Positions 46,498 through 62,081 of a stretch of DNA of 64,000 bases are shown here, piece by piece. Source of the stretch: Sporodiniella umbellata (Eukaryota; Mucoromycota; Mucoromycetes; Mucorales; Rhizopodaceae); the NCBI GenBank assembly GCA_025677835.1, contig JAIXMR010000053.1, positions 103,318 to 167,317 on the forward strand, given 5' to 3'. Made by a program: the position numbers and the translations under genes. The notes under the pieces are model-generated. The model ran no database searches. It was not told the origin of the DNA and saw nothing but the letters and a program-made list of their open reading frames with translations. Numbering within the stretch: position 1 is the stretch's first letter; every line of letters begins with the position of its first letter.

Positions 46498-47313
46498 TTA
46501 AATATATATATAATAAAAAAATTTGTTCCACAATCTAAAAGCATTACTTACTATCGTATTGGAAATTTTGTTGTAAAAATCTCGGCCTTTTACAAAGGAG
46601 TCAGGGATTTCTTTGATAGTTTTTTCAGTCTTATCAATCGAATTTTTAGAATAGTATTTGCTTGTTGATTCAGAGCTAATCTTGTTTTTTAGTTGGATAA
46701 CTTTCAAGCTCTCTGAGCTACAATGATAAAATATTCTTTTTTTCGGCCTCATACGCAGGCCTTTTTACACTGATATGCATGTTGTTCTTCAAATAGTGGT
46801 TTGATCGGGGTACATAAATCAAAAAACCTTCAAACTTCGTAGTCGAATCATCTATGATGTATTCAACAAAGATTTGAGGGTCCCGATCAATTAGATGTTT
46901 TATACACTCTTCATGATCGGCAGTAATATAGCTTTTTGGATCAGTGCCGTCTTTTTATATTGTGACTCCTTACTTGTTTGGTAACTTTTCCACCATCTTA
47001 TTGCCGTACGTTAGTTGATACTAAGCTGCTTTGAAAACTTGGTGACATTACCTCATTCTTCAGGTAATTCTATCATTAGGTCTATGGATTTTTCTCGTTC
47101 TTTGTTGGTATGGATAGTGTGGTTTTTTAGTTAATTTAACAACCTTTATTTCCTTAAGAAAATTTTACTGAATGGCTCTTTCCGCGGGCTTTAAAGCTAA
47201 ACATTCGCTTTGGCTAGTGATTGTCTCTAGAATAACTTTGGGATCTGTGGTTTGAGTTAAAATGCCCTCCGCTGGATCGAAAACTTTTTCTCCCTGTTCA
47301 TTAAATTTATTAT
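46498..47313 (-). pseudogene. Decayed transposase with helix-turn-helix N-domain
   Basis: Read on the minus strand from 47313, three successive frames make one protein-like sequence: FDPAEGILTQTTDPKVILET and ALKPAERAIQ, then a frame change to KEREKSIDLMIELPEE and RTAIRWWKSYQ, then another change to DHEECIKHLIDRDPQIFVE and NMHISVKRPAYEAE. The order (HTH block, linker, DRDPQIFVE, then ISVKRPAYE) resembles the N-terminal half of the homeodomain-like Tc1/mariner (IS630-type) transposases common in Mucoromycota. At least three in-frame stops (TAA, TGA, TAA) and two frameshifts show it is dead. The DDE catalytic half was not identified, though the frame at 46498-46752 may belong to it. Terminal repeats were not found. 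Confidence 0.5.
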
Positions 47314-50300
47314 CTTACCCGTTCTCATGGAAAAAATATTTGGAATTTATAAATATTAAAAAGAAGTAAAACTTTAAATACAAAGCTGCGGCGTCTTTCA
47401 GAAACTATTGCATGAACTCATAGGTCTAACCAACAGTACAAACATCTGGATTTTATTTTAGTTGCCGACTATTACCTTTTTTATAGCCGACGACTGCTTT
47501 TTTTAGTAATCGATATTTATATTGGTAGCTAACAACTTTTTTTACCTACTGAACCGACAGTTATGACTATACAATAAAATTTAATAGAACTAAACTTTTT
47601 TCATTTAGAGCAATTTGGGCATGTGGGATTTAAGTGTTACAAAAAACAGCATACTAATCGTGCATTCAGCGCACTAAAATCCAGGAACATTAACAGTACA
47701 TTCGTGCCTCTACAACTATCGTTTTTGCACTATATACATAAAGTATTGGTTTACTTAAGAAGCGTTATGCTCTTTCGAATTTTTTTTTAAAAAAAAATTC
47801 CCGTTTTAATTATCTGAAAAGCGGTTGATGAAAGAAGTGCTCGACAAAAAGAAGTTACAATGAGGAAAAGGAAAGCAGTACGCTGGGTATTTTGGGTAAG
47901 CTGGGGAAATGGTATATGCTATAGGATTTCATCTTTTCTCACTCTTTTGAAAGCAGCTCTAGATGGTTGCCTTGGGATGGCTGTTGAAAAGAAAGATTCT
48001 TGAGTAAAATGAACTATGTAACATTGACGAACCTTTTCTGATAAATATATCCGTATATAATTGTTGTAGCTTCATTTGTTAAAAAGCAACTATCGTATTT
48101 CTATAGATAACGTCAGACCTATATTTTGTATATAAGTCGGGCTTTGTATAACATATTGTTTCTATAAATTCGTCTCTTGTATGTGCCTGGCACCAACAGC
48201 TCATTACGAGTAACATAAAACGCTTTTAACTGCATTGTGTTTTAGATATAATATATTCAAAGAAGCCTTCCCCATTATACTTTATAATGTATAGTTTCAA
48301 TATCCTCTCATTGACTTGTGTTTGAATACAAATATGCTAAATTTCTTGGCCAGAAATTTAGAGTAATGACCAAATACGGGGAGATCACTAGCTCGCACGT
48401 TATTAAAAGCTTCAGCAATTCTTTGAGAGATAGTTTTTTTTTGTTCAACTGGCTCTTACACTTCAATTTGCTTTTTTACAAGAGACCAGAGTTATTTAAT
48501 CGGGTTTAATCCTACGAGGCAAATACTTGACTTCATACCCTTTGCCTTCAGTCTTTCTCAGCGCTAGTTGCGATTTTTAAATAGTGCAGTAGTCTATTAC
48601 AAGACATATAGCTTTCAAACCTTTTTCCGTGTCAAACGCTTTGATTCATGATATATCACTGTTGAAAAGCAAGTCAAAGTTTTGAAAAAGGCTGCTACTT
48701 TTAAAAGTGCTCAGTAAAGGCTCAACTTGATTTCTAGTTACAACCGTTTTAATGTTAGAGGCACTTAATATTCCCAGGCTTCACTCTCTGTTCCTTTTTG
48801 TCCTTGGGGTTTTTTTTTTGTTTCTTACGATTCGTACATGCTGAATAAACCCGAGACACCAAATGCTCTGGTTCGATTGGAATACTATGGTAGCAAGTTT
48901 CAATTTTCCTTTTTTACTCATTCTATACAAATTTTGTTATTCTCTTCAGGAAGCTATTTACAAAAGGAATACAATACATTTCTTCACGAGAGACAGTATT
49001 CATTTTGGATTGTAGATAAAAGTAGGGTGGTGGACTGGTTGATATATTTTTTTTCTATTTTCTAAGTAGTAAAATGGACCAGCTCAGTTTCCTTAAAAGC
49101 AGCAAAATGGGCTATTTGATTATTTTATTTTCTCAAAGTAATAAAACCTACTGTTTTCACTGTATTTGTGCTATTTTTTTTTACCATTTTCTCATAACTT
49201 TTACACAGACCTTCTGTGTCCAGCTCTCGGGGTTTAAAATTTGACAAGATCAGCTGGCTATTTCTAATTCCGCTGCAAGAATCGTAAGGTTTTGTCAGCG
49301 TGCAATCATCTCATGTTTTTTTCTCTGTTTTTTATGCACAGCTAATTATACCCTAAATTCATTCTAGAACACTATTCTGATATCAGATTTTGCTTTTGGA
49401 GTCATATTTAGTCCAAAGCGTATGTATTAGGGTATGTGTTTAACAAATAAACAGTATACTGAAAACGCCCTATACTAGACTTGTGACCAAGCACATACAT
49501 CTGTATCGATTGAAATAATGTGCTAATAATCAGTGCTTAATTTATTATTAAAACTTTTCTCCTTTTTTTCTTTTAAAAAGAGTACGTTTTATGTTAAAGG
49601 AAAGGGTATATGCCATAGAATTGGTATCGTAACAACAACAGCTTATAGTGCCGGTGGGAATCGCACTCAAAAAGCTGTACCTCAAGTCGCGTTTACTTCT
49701 CAAGCATGTACAAAAAGGGCTTATTAGGGCTACTATGTTTTAGTTTTGTATATATTAAAAATAAAGTACATTTAAAAGATAGGAGCACGAACGCTTTTAA
49801 AAAGCCAAAATATAGAGACTTGTACTGTGATTTGACTAAACTAAAAAAGCCAAGAGCAAAGTGAGGAAAGACTCTTCGTTCTTTTTTGTATTTTTTATCA
49901 AAGCGGTATATGTCTGTAAATGGTTTGGTGAGGAACTTGGCCGGGTTAATTGTAACATACGCGCTATCTTGGGTACACAACCAATCTGGTTTTTTCCGCT
50001 TTACAAGCACCGAAAGAGAATGAAAAGCCAATACATAGTAAGCTTCTAGCTACGTGTTTCAGACCAAAGAAATGTTGCTAGAATAATTGCATATTTATAT
50101 CTTGTTCACAGTACCATTTATGAGATTTTTATCTTTAGAAGAGGCTCTTTTTTTTTGTATCTAGAGCAAAGCGCATTACCAAAGATACAATAATTTAACG
50201 CTCCGTTGTTTTCGATAAAAATCCGTAGGTTTTGGGAAAGCTTAAACAAAAAAAAAGTTAAGGTATTTACTCGTCGAGGCTATTGAAGCTTTATCAATAG

Positions 50301-50602
50301 ATCTTTGGGACATCATATGTTGAGTCTTTTTACTATTGGATGTGTTTTTAAGTTCTTTTTACAAGAACGAACGAGAAAAAATGATGGCCTATTGATCTCA
50401 TTCTGATTGCCGTATCAAGAAAGATCGTTGATTCCCAGAAAAACAGGAATTGAAAATCTGCTGATTCTGGATAAAGGTTTGTGAAAAGCCATATCTGCAT
50501 AAATACGAAACTAGCATTTGTATAAAAACTCATACTTTATTCCTATATCCAATTTTTTTATTACTTTTATTCAATTAACGGTTAAAATATACTTTATAAA
50601 CA
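47314..50602. other. Gene desert, right part
   Basis: AT-rich DNA with a near-perfect A/T palindrome at about 47778-47800 (GAATTTTTTTTTAAAAAAAAATTC type). Frames at 48838-49065 (ATG start, MLNKPETPNALVRLEYYG) and 49533-49727 are protein-like for short runs only and are not called. Confidence 0.45.
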
Positions 50603-51698
50603 ATGTCTGAAGAACAATTTACTGCTTGGGTTTGTCCTGCTAAAAGTAAGTGGACTCGCAAAAAATTCAATTTATCTTAACAGTTAATTAGGCCAGCCTC
50701 TTGAAAAGTCTCAAGTCAACTTTTGTACCTGGGATGAAAACATGGTGCAAATGGACATCATCTGCTGTGGTGTTTGTGGTACCGACCTTCATACAATCGA
50801 TGAGGGCTGGGGCCCTACTGAATTCCCATGCGTTGTTGGTCATGAAATCATTGGCAAGGTTACCAAAGTCGGAGATAACGTCAAGAAGATTAAAGTTGGT
50901 GACCGCTGTGGTGTAGGATGCCAATCTGCCTCTTGCCATGAGTGCGATTACTGTAAAAAGGGTATGGAGAATCTTTGCGAAGTCCATGCTGTCTGGTCAT
51001 TCAATGATCACTATGAAAACGAGAGCAAGGATAAGACCTATGGCGGATTTGCTGAGAAATGGAGAGGTCCTCAAGACTTTGTAGTCAAGATTCCTGATAA
51101 CTTTACTTCTGAAGTTGCTGCTTCCTTTTTATGTGGCGGCGTTACCACTTTCACCCCTTTAAAGCGTTACAATGTTGGTAAGGGATCCAAGGTTGCCGTA
51201 CTTGGACTGGGAGGTCTAGGTCATTTTGGTGTCCAATGGGCCAAAGCGATGGGTGCCGAAGTTGTTGCTTTTGATGTTGTTCCAAACAAAGTAGACGATG
51301 CTGAAAAACTTGGATGCGACGGATATGTTTTAATGCAAAACGAAGAAGAGATCAAACCTCACTACAATACATTTACACATATTTTAGCTACTAAAATTGT
51401 TAACAAGTGCTGGCCTACATATTTAGATATGCTCAAGAAAAATGGTATTTTCATCCTATGTGATATCCCTGAAGTCCCATTATCTGGTATGAGCGCCTTT
51501 ACTATGGCTGGCAAGCAATTGACCATTGCAAGCTCTTTCATTGGCTCTCCTTCAGATATCCAGGAATGTCTTGACTTTGCTTCTGAACATAATGTTCGTA
51601 CTTGGGTCAACACTTTCTCAATGGAGAAGATCAACGAAGCTATTGAATTTGTTCGCGAAGCTAAGCCTCGTTACAGAGCTGTTGTCACAAACCAATAA
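50603..51698 (+). CDS. Zinc-dependent alcohol dehydrogenase, cinnamyl-alcohol/ADH6-like (NADP type)
   Basis: Two exons, 50603..50645 and 50692..51698, with a 46-nt intron (AAAA|gtaagt ... ttaattag|GC), giving 349 aa. The first exon codes only MSEEQFTAWVCPAK. Catalytic zinc ligands lie in CGVCGTDLHT (Cys) and GHEIIGKV (His-Glu), with a later Cys; structural zinc uses CHECDYCKKGMENLC. The Rossmann motif is GLGGLGHFGVQWAKAMGAE. The family reduces aldehydes and cinnamyl-type alcohols. NADP preference is assumed from the CAD/ADH6 subfamily, not read from a specific residue. A short 5' leader is likely, with TTATAAACA directly before the ATG. Confidence 0.92.
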
Positions 51699-52107
51699 AT
51701 CCCCTTCTAATTTTGTAAATATAAAAACTAAAATAATAAAAAATATTAGTTTGTTCACTTGAATCGTCCGCTTTTTCTTTATGTCCATAAAATTGAAAAA
51801 CTGGAGTATACAACCCGAACATCTGTTTTCTTTTTTCTTTCTGCACAAGTGTTGACATCACTTTATCTGTACAGTATTTTTATCAAAAATGAACAGGGCC
51901 CAAGTTTAAACTATCAGCGCTATGCTTTTTTTTTTTTTTTTTAGAAAACAAAAACCATTTGCTTGTCACATTTAATTATATAGTAAAATAATAAAAAAAG
52001 TAAAGAGTGCAAGCTGCGTTTTTTTTGGGGCAAAGAAAAGGAGGCGAAAGAGGCGTGATAGTCTATGTATAAAGTGAAAAGCGTATATGTACGTAGCTTC
52101 TTTGTTT
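51699..52107. other. Convergent 3' region
   Basis: The alcohol dehydrogenase and helicase genes end toward each other. A 17-T run near 51926-51942 is present. No gene seen. Confidence 0.5.
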
Positions 52108-55755
<3,648 letters not shown>

Positions 55756-57434
55756 ATGAGCAAAACAAGAGGTCAAACAGAGGCGGCCGATGATCTGCTA
55801 GCAAATACTGCTAAAGGAGCCTCTTATCTCATCATGCTTCAATTCATATCGCGTATGCTAACTTTTTCACTCAACCAAATCGTTTTGAGATACACCACCC
55901 CAGGTGCTTTTGGGATTGCTTCAGTTAATCTGGAGTTGCTTGCATCTACTATTTTGTTCATTTCACGTGAGGGATTTCGAGCCATCTTGACAAGATCGTC
56001 TAAAAACCAACAGCAGATTATAAACCTTGCCTACATTCCAGCCTGTCTTGGCTTCTTTACCACAACCCTTTGTTGTGGCTATTATTTATCAACTATTACA
56101 TCACAGGACTCAGCGACATACTCTTACTATAGCACGTCCGTTGTTCTTTATGGTATAGCTTCTTTCTTGGAACTCGCTGTAGAACCTTTATTCATTCTTG
56201 CACTAAACAAAATGTATTTCCAACTACGTGTAAGCGTTGAAGGGACAGCCGTTATATTGAGATGCTTGGTTACCTTTGGCCTAACTTTGTATGGAAAACC
56301 AGAGTATTCTGTTTTATCTTTTGCTCTTGCTCAATTAGTTTATGGTTTAATCATCATGGTCGGATATATTGGATATTTCATTTATAATGAAAATTCGTTA
56401 AAGAATCTACTTCCAAGAAAGATTAAAGACGATAGTAAAAAGAGGTACAGATAATCAAACAGAAATGATAGACATATTGATGCACTCTTTTTTTTGTAGA
56501 GAATACTGGTTCGATAGTACACTACTTCATTTAGGCATCACTATGACGAAACAATCACTATTAAAGCACGTCTTGACAGAAGGGGATAAAATGCTGATAT
56601 CAGCTCTGAGTACAAATGTCGATAAAGGTGTTTATGGCTTTGTGGTAAATTATGGTAGGATTTTGTAATCACAAAAAGAAAACAGACCATCATATATACT
56701 CTAGTATCTGTTTAATATTAATACTTGTCTTTTTTTTGGTGTTTTGAAAAGGTTCACTCGTTGTTCGAATTCTATTTCAACCTTTGGAAGAAACTGCAAG
56801 AACTTTTTTTTCTAAACGTTTGGTAAATAAACAGGATGCTGAGGCGCGTAAATCGGCGTTGGCCATATTGATGGGAATTATCAAATTTCACGTTTTACTT
56901 GGACTTGTATTCATTTGTTTCGCTACAAACTATACAAACACGATGATAGATCTGTTGGCGGGATCAACGTGGTCAATAAAAAGCAATGCACCTCAAGTGT
57001 TGGCTGTCTACTGTATGTATGTTCCATTTATGGGTGTCAATGGTATTACCGAAGGTTTTGTTCAAGCTGTGGCCAATAAACAAGAAGTGAACCGTCTTAG
57101 TTACTTTATGCTACTATTTTCGGCCTGTTTCATGGTATCTGGGTTTGTTCTGATGTATATCCTGGAACTAGGAGCCATAGGTCTTGTTTTTGCAAACATG
57201 ATTAACTTGAGCATCCGTATCCTTTATAGCTGGCACTATATCTGCTCTTACTTTGGTACATCAAGAGGCATTTGTTCATGGTTTCCTCATCCCATAACGA
57301 TAATCTCCTTTGCAGCATCTTGGATTATTACAAATTGGTCAGAGAGCAGCATTGGTTGGTTTACTACAAAACAGAAGCTAATGCATATAATTGTGGGCAC
57401 TTTGTGTTTCTTATTTGTCTGTGTAATCATGTAA
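55756..57434 (+). CDS. RFT1: RFT1 lipid-linked oligosaccharide translocation protein
   Basis: Three exons: 55756..56444, 56500..56654 and 56752..57434, giving 508 aa (introns 55 and 97 nt). Family blocks: GASYLIMLQFISRMLTFSLNQIVLR at the start, REGFRAILTR, LEPL-type AVEPLFILALN, GITMTKQSLLKHVLTEGDKM and FQPLEETARTFFSK, then GITEGFVQAVA. About a dozen hydrophobic helices are present. RFT1 is required after Man5GlcNAc2-PP-dolichol synthesis on the cytosolic ER face, with the flippase role still debated. The reading ends ATG TAA at 57434, but AT|gtaagt there is a good donor. A fourth exon from 57607 would add about 40 residues, so the C-terminus is uncertain. Confidence 0.9.
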
Positions 57435-57673
57435 GTTTATTTACTTTGTAAAAGAATGAATTGAAAGCTCAAAACTTATATAGCTTTTGGAAGGAAAAGT
57501 CACTTAATATGAGTGTTAGACAGTTAATTAAATCAAAAAAACCATAAAATTAAAACACATATCTATCCAATACCTTATTTTTGTTATCGTATACACAAAA
57601 AATAAGGAGACGTATTTTAAGAGCACAAAGCATTGACCGGCATTTGAATTTCTCTTTCTTTCTACTTTTTTTC

Positions 57674-58074
57674 ATGGATTCCTCTGTACAGCACATTTCC
57701 CTTGAAAAGCTAGGTAGGTTCTCCTACAATTGGCTACTAGATTATAATGATTGACTTTATTAAAGCAACTGCTGCGAAGCGAAAATTCAAAGCAGACATT
57801 ACAGAAGCTGGAAGGGCTTTGATCATGCGTCGAAATAAGAGTGAAGAGAAAAGAAAAAAACGCCTTTTAATGAAATTTAAAAAAGCAGCAGATACAGCAG
57901 ATGGTCTTCAACAATCTCATTATAAAAAAAAATACTTAGTAATTTCTTAGATCAGACTAGAATTAAGTGCATTTTGTTAATGTTTTGGAAATTTTCTTTT
58001 ACGTTTAGAAAGACACAGCTGTAACCAATATAAAGCTCAAAAAGGTACAGGCAAAAAAAGCTAGTCATTTATAA
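57674..58074 (+). CDS. Possible small basic protein, three short exons
   Basis: Candidate exons are 57674..57685 (MDSS), 57741..57938 and 58009..58074, joined in phase 0 by 55-nt and 70-nt introns, total 91 aa. The ATG at 57747 in the second exon is an alternative start (MIDFIKATAAKRKF). The product is strongly basic and helical (IMRRNKSEEKRKKRLLMKF, then KLKKVQAKKASHL). The start overlaps a possible last exon of RFT1 (see there), so one of the two models may be wrong. I do not recognise a family. Its role could be nucleic-acid or ribosome binding, judged on charge alone. Confidence 0.35.
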
Positions 58075-58121
58075 CGACGAGACTCAATTTCGCCCTTTTG
58101 CATCAACAGCTTCCACAAAAT

Positions 58122-58814
58122 ATGACATGCACTGAATGCGGCTGCAGATTAAATGGGGCAACTAATTCTAACCTATTTTTTTACCCTGTTTTAAGTCCTA
58201 AATCGCCTTGTTTAGCATCACCTGTTTGCACAGGCTGCGAAAGGTATTTCTTTTTTTTTTTCTCTTTACCAAATAAGTATGAAGATTATAACGTGTTTTT
58301 TTGTGTAATAATTAGATTTTTTTCGTCAGTAACAACAACAGAAGAAAAAGACGCGTTGATACATTGGACTGTTACTGGAGAGCTTAATCCTGGGGTCGAA
58401 GTAAAGTTTCTGCGGTCAAATCAAAGGTTTTTGGCTTTGGAAGCACTTTCTGAAAAGCTCATTGTATCTGCTGACGATATGACTAGTATACTGAAAGACC
58501 CTTACCCAGAGGTAGCACGGCAAGAGGAGATCAGAAAACTATATATAGAGAAAGACGGAAAAGATATGGTTTTAGGCCACCCAGTGCTTTTCCCTGAAAG
58601 TTTCCAAAAAACAGACGGCGAGCACTTTTCGTGTATTAGATTGGACTTCATTAACCCCATATGGACGTTCCCAAACGAAAACGACTATTTCAAGATAAAC
58701 AATGTACAGATAACAAGCAAAGCAATAGCCAATGTAAAAAAAACAAGTGAACAAAAAGTGGTAGATGAATGGCTCAATCTCTTTCTCAAAAACAAAAGGC
58801 GTTTGCCCAAATAA
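58122..58814 (+). CDS. Unknown protein with N-terminal CxxC zinc-finger-like module
   Basis: Exons 58122..58243 and 58316..58814, joined in phase 2 (GAAAG|gtattt ... aattag|A) across a 72-nt intron, give 206 aa. The ATG at 58122 begins MTCTECGCRLNG. A second pair, CTGC, comes some 30 residues later, so four or more Cys could bind one zinc. The rest is a compact domain (DALIHWTVTGELNPGVEVKF, GEHFSCIRLDF, WLNLFLKN) that I cannot name. An upstream exon ending in an acceptor at 58108 (tcaacag) would extend the N-terminus. It converges with calcineurin A: the two stop codons are about 40 bp apart. Confidence 0.65.
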   Translation: MTCTECGCRLNGATNSNLFFYPVLSPKSPCLASPVCTGCERYFFFFFSLPNKYEDYNVFFCVIIRFFSSVTTTEEKDALIHWTVTGELNPGVEVKFLRSNQRFLALEALSEKLIVSADDMTSILKDPYPEVARQEEIRKLYIEKDGKDMVLGHPVLFPESFQKTDGEHFSCIRLDFINPIWTFPNENDYFKINNVQITSKAIANVKKTSEQKVVDEWLNLFLKNKRRLPK

Positions 58815-58852
58815 AAATTAAAGTCTCTTCTTTTAAATCAAAAGAACTTTTA

Positions 58853-60910
58853 TTACTGATCGATGTGATTGATTGTGTCGTTTAATTTTGCAGCAGTCTC
58901 TTCGTAAAGAACTCCGTCTAGCCTTTCATGAGTTGTTGGAGGCAGTCGTTCATTTTCGATATCGGATCGCCTAGCTTCCTCAAAAGTAGTAATCGCTAAT
59001 TTCCATGTGTTACAGTCAATAAGGAAGCTTTGTTAGCTTAATAATCTTACCTTGTTTGAGCCCCTCAGCCCCCAGGCCTAAAGTTCCCGTAGGTAGCTTT
59101 CCAGTGTTAGACATGCTCTTCAGTTCTGAGATGAGCTCAGAGTTCTCTCTTAATACGGAAAATGTACGAGATATTTTTCCTACAGCAATGATTTTGTTTC
59201 TAATAATCTGCCGTCTTTGCTCTGCAGCCTCGTCTGTCTTATCAATTCTTTTTTCTGACTCAGAAAGTTCTTCCTGGGAACATATATTCAAGATAGCCAG
59301 TAGCATGGCTGTCACTGTTTATACATGTGTATATATTAGCTGCATGGTCACTGAAGTTTTGAGCGCTTTACCTTTTTCTCCAACGAAGGGTAAACTCCAG
59401 TCAAATACATTTTTGAATCTTGGGAGCCAATAAGGATGTGGAGAAGCATTGAATTGGCGAATGTTCAGAACGTTATTATCATAGCGAAGAACAGCAGCTT
59501 TGTTGTTGTACACGTCGATGTAGTTAGGTGCAGAGAAAATTGTCATTAGAGAAGGAAATCCATTTGAAGTGTTTCTCCGATACATACGGTAGCTATTATT
59601 GTTAATACTTGCTCATTTATATAAATCGCCTACGTCTACTTACCCATTGGCTTGTGCCTCATGAGCTCGTATGACAGATAGGAGCTTGTTTTTATCTAAA
59701 AAGTTACAAACAGCCGTATATCTAGTGAATGGGTAAAGAGTTAGCAAATACAGATAAAAGAAGTAGACATTATAAACAACATACCCAAAAAAATATGAAC
59801 ACCCTCGTACATGATTAGGCTCAAACTTTGGGCCTTTATCATCGTCAAAGTTTTCATATGGGTCAGCCCAGACCAGATCGCACATGATGCCACTGGTGGG
59901 GGTTTCTCTGAATCGATCAATCTAGCGAGGCAAAAAAAAAAAAGAGTAAGGTAATGAAAAATTGCTGTAAATATTATACTCTACCTTCTCAATATCGGAT
60001 AAAACCTTCAACTCAGGTGACAAACCACCATGCACACAAAGAAATTGATCATTGACAACAGCAGCTAGGGGAAGGCTGTCAAAACATTCCATAGTGGCAT
60101 CGTATATTTCTCTTGAGTATTTCTTTTCGCCTAGGGACAACAACACAAAAAAAAGGAACGTTGTAGGATTTTTTAGTGACATGTGGTGCCCGTATTTTTC
60201 GGGCTATATCTTACACTCCAGCTTGAAAGTAAAGTACTCAGTCAAATGACGACATTCGTGGTTACCTCTTAATAGGTAGAAGGTATCTGGGTACCAAAGT
60301 TTCATAGACCATAAATAAAGAACACACTACAGTTTTTCTAGTAGCTTTAGATACTTTTTACACACAGCGGTACGTATGTTTTAAAGAAGCAAACATACAT
60401 GCAATAGCAAGAAAAAAACCCACCTCAATTGAAAAATATCCTCTATCAACATAATCACCCAAAAAAAGATACCGGTTATCGGCAGGACTTCCACCTACTT
60501 CAAAAAGCTTCAAAAGGTCATAGTACTGGCCGTGAACGTCGCCACATATGGTAATAGGAGCAGGCATTCGTAAAAGATTAGGCTCCTTTTTTAATATTTT
60601 GTTGACCTTGGACAAAATAGTTAGGGCTTGTGCTTTTGTCAGCCTGCCTTCTCTTCTGAAATGCTCTCTTAAAAACTCAAGGTTTGGATAGCCTGGTCTT
60701 TCTCTACTCCAAAGCTCTTCTTCAGTGGGTGTTTTAAAAGCAGGTGGATCGACGTCTACGGTTATCTCACTTAGTTTATCTTCACTGTATATGTATTCAA
60801 GTGCGGGAGATAGTACCTTTACATACACGGCCCTTGGTATCAAGAGCAAAGATTTCTGCATTTTCTAAAGAAACTTTTGGCGTGTTTTTTTTTAAAGAGA
60901 TTTCCGACAT
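58853..60910 (-). CDS. CNA1: Calcineurin A (PP2B catalytic subunit)
   Basis: About nine exons: first exon 60910..60827, then ~60765..60424, 60326..60215, 60130..59985, 59921..59785, 59721..59644, 59592..59372, 59314..59051 and 58995..58853, giving about 508 aa. Exons 3-9 sum to a multiple of three with every junction conserved. Metal and phosphatase motifs: [37 protein letters not shown], and [11 protein letters not shown]. After the catalytic core come the calcineurin-B-binding helix, a Glu/Lys-rich stretch with the calmodulin-binding [19 protein letters not shown] helix, and the autoinhibitory [18 protein letters not shown]. Ca2+/calmodulin-activated, it dephosphorylates Crz1-type targets. 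The first splice junction is ambiguous (see findings); an ATG at 60861 is an alternative start. Confidence 0.93.
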
Positions 60911-62081
60911 TGCAACAGAAAATGTAAACCTGATAGAAACAAAAACAAAAATATACCTCACATTTACTGAGTAGGTGAAAAATTAAACACAGCCGCATGA
61001 CTGATGAAAAACAATAATAAAGAAAAGCTCTTTTCTTAAAAAAAAATACATTTAGTTAATTAAATAACACTTAAAAAAAAGCAGTTGTTAGACTTATAAA
61101 CGGCTGCCACTCAAAGAACTGGAACGAAAACCATCAAAGGAATTTGATGCTTAAAAAAAGATTCCTAATTACAAAAAGACTAAGCTTGTAAAGAGTGCGG
61201 GTTTCTCGACAGCGCAGAGCCTTCTAAACCAATGATAAATACCACACATATACTTCAGCTTATCAGTGTTGTTAAAAATAAAAAGATTATTGAAGTTCTT
61301 GAAGCCCTACTTGAATAGAATCGAAGCAAAAAGTGTAGTTAAGCAAAATCACGTGCTCCTCTCATTTATATGGCAGTCACTACCAACGCAGTCCAACGTT
61401 ATTTCAGAAGACTATCGGAGAATGTAATGTTTGTATGCATAATGTATATTAGTATTTTCTCTATTTCCTGTCAAATGTAATTGTAGGTACAGACATTCTG
61501 CAATAAACTAAGAATATTTCTTTTCAGTTAGAATACGGCACCAAAACAACTGGAAAACTTGCTTGTATAAGCCGACTCCAAAACTAAAAACACAGAATTC
61601 GTAATTCAAAGGTTAGAGAGTAAGTTATTGATAATAAAGTCATTAACCAACAAAAGCAAAAGGTCTTGTAAAAAAAAAGTACTGGTTTGTAAATTTAGAC
61701 GAGATCCCCGATGTTTTTCAATATTAAGCAATTGTCACTTTATGACATAACGGGCCGTGTCAAAGAAGTACCAAGTTTTTTAGTTTTGTATTGGTTGTTC
61801 AAAATCATGAAGAGAGATGACTTGAATCAATGAAAAAGAAAGAAACTTGAAAAACTGAAACATACTTAAAATAAACTTGGGATACGGGATTATTCTCTAG
61901 CTTTAGACAATTTATAGCATAGTAAGGAGAGACCTATAAGACTGAGTTGACTGACAAAACAGTTCCCAATTTGCTTTTTTCAGCTTATTCGTTTTTGAAG
62001 TTCAAAGAATCCTGCTACTGTTTACAGCAGCTATGATACGGATTTTTCTTGTACCATCTATTAAATAGGTACCATTGTTGC
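60911..62081. other. Intergenic, nothing recognised
   Basis: AT-rich promoter side of calcineurin A. No frame with a motif was seen up to the integrase fragment. Confidence 0.5.

Noticed and set aside
47777..47801. A/T palindrome as possible origin or terminal repeat
   Set aside because: It is only T9A9 with GAATT/AATTC flanks; chance is plausible in AT-rich DNA and no partner repeat was seen.
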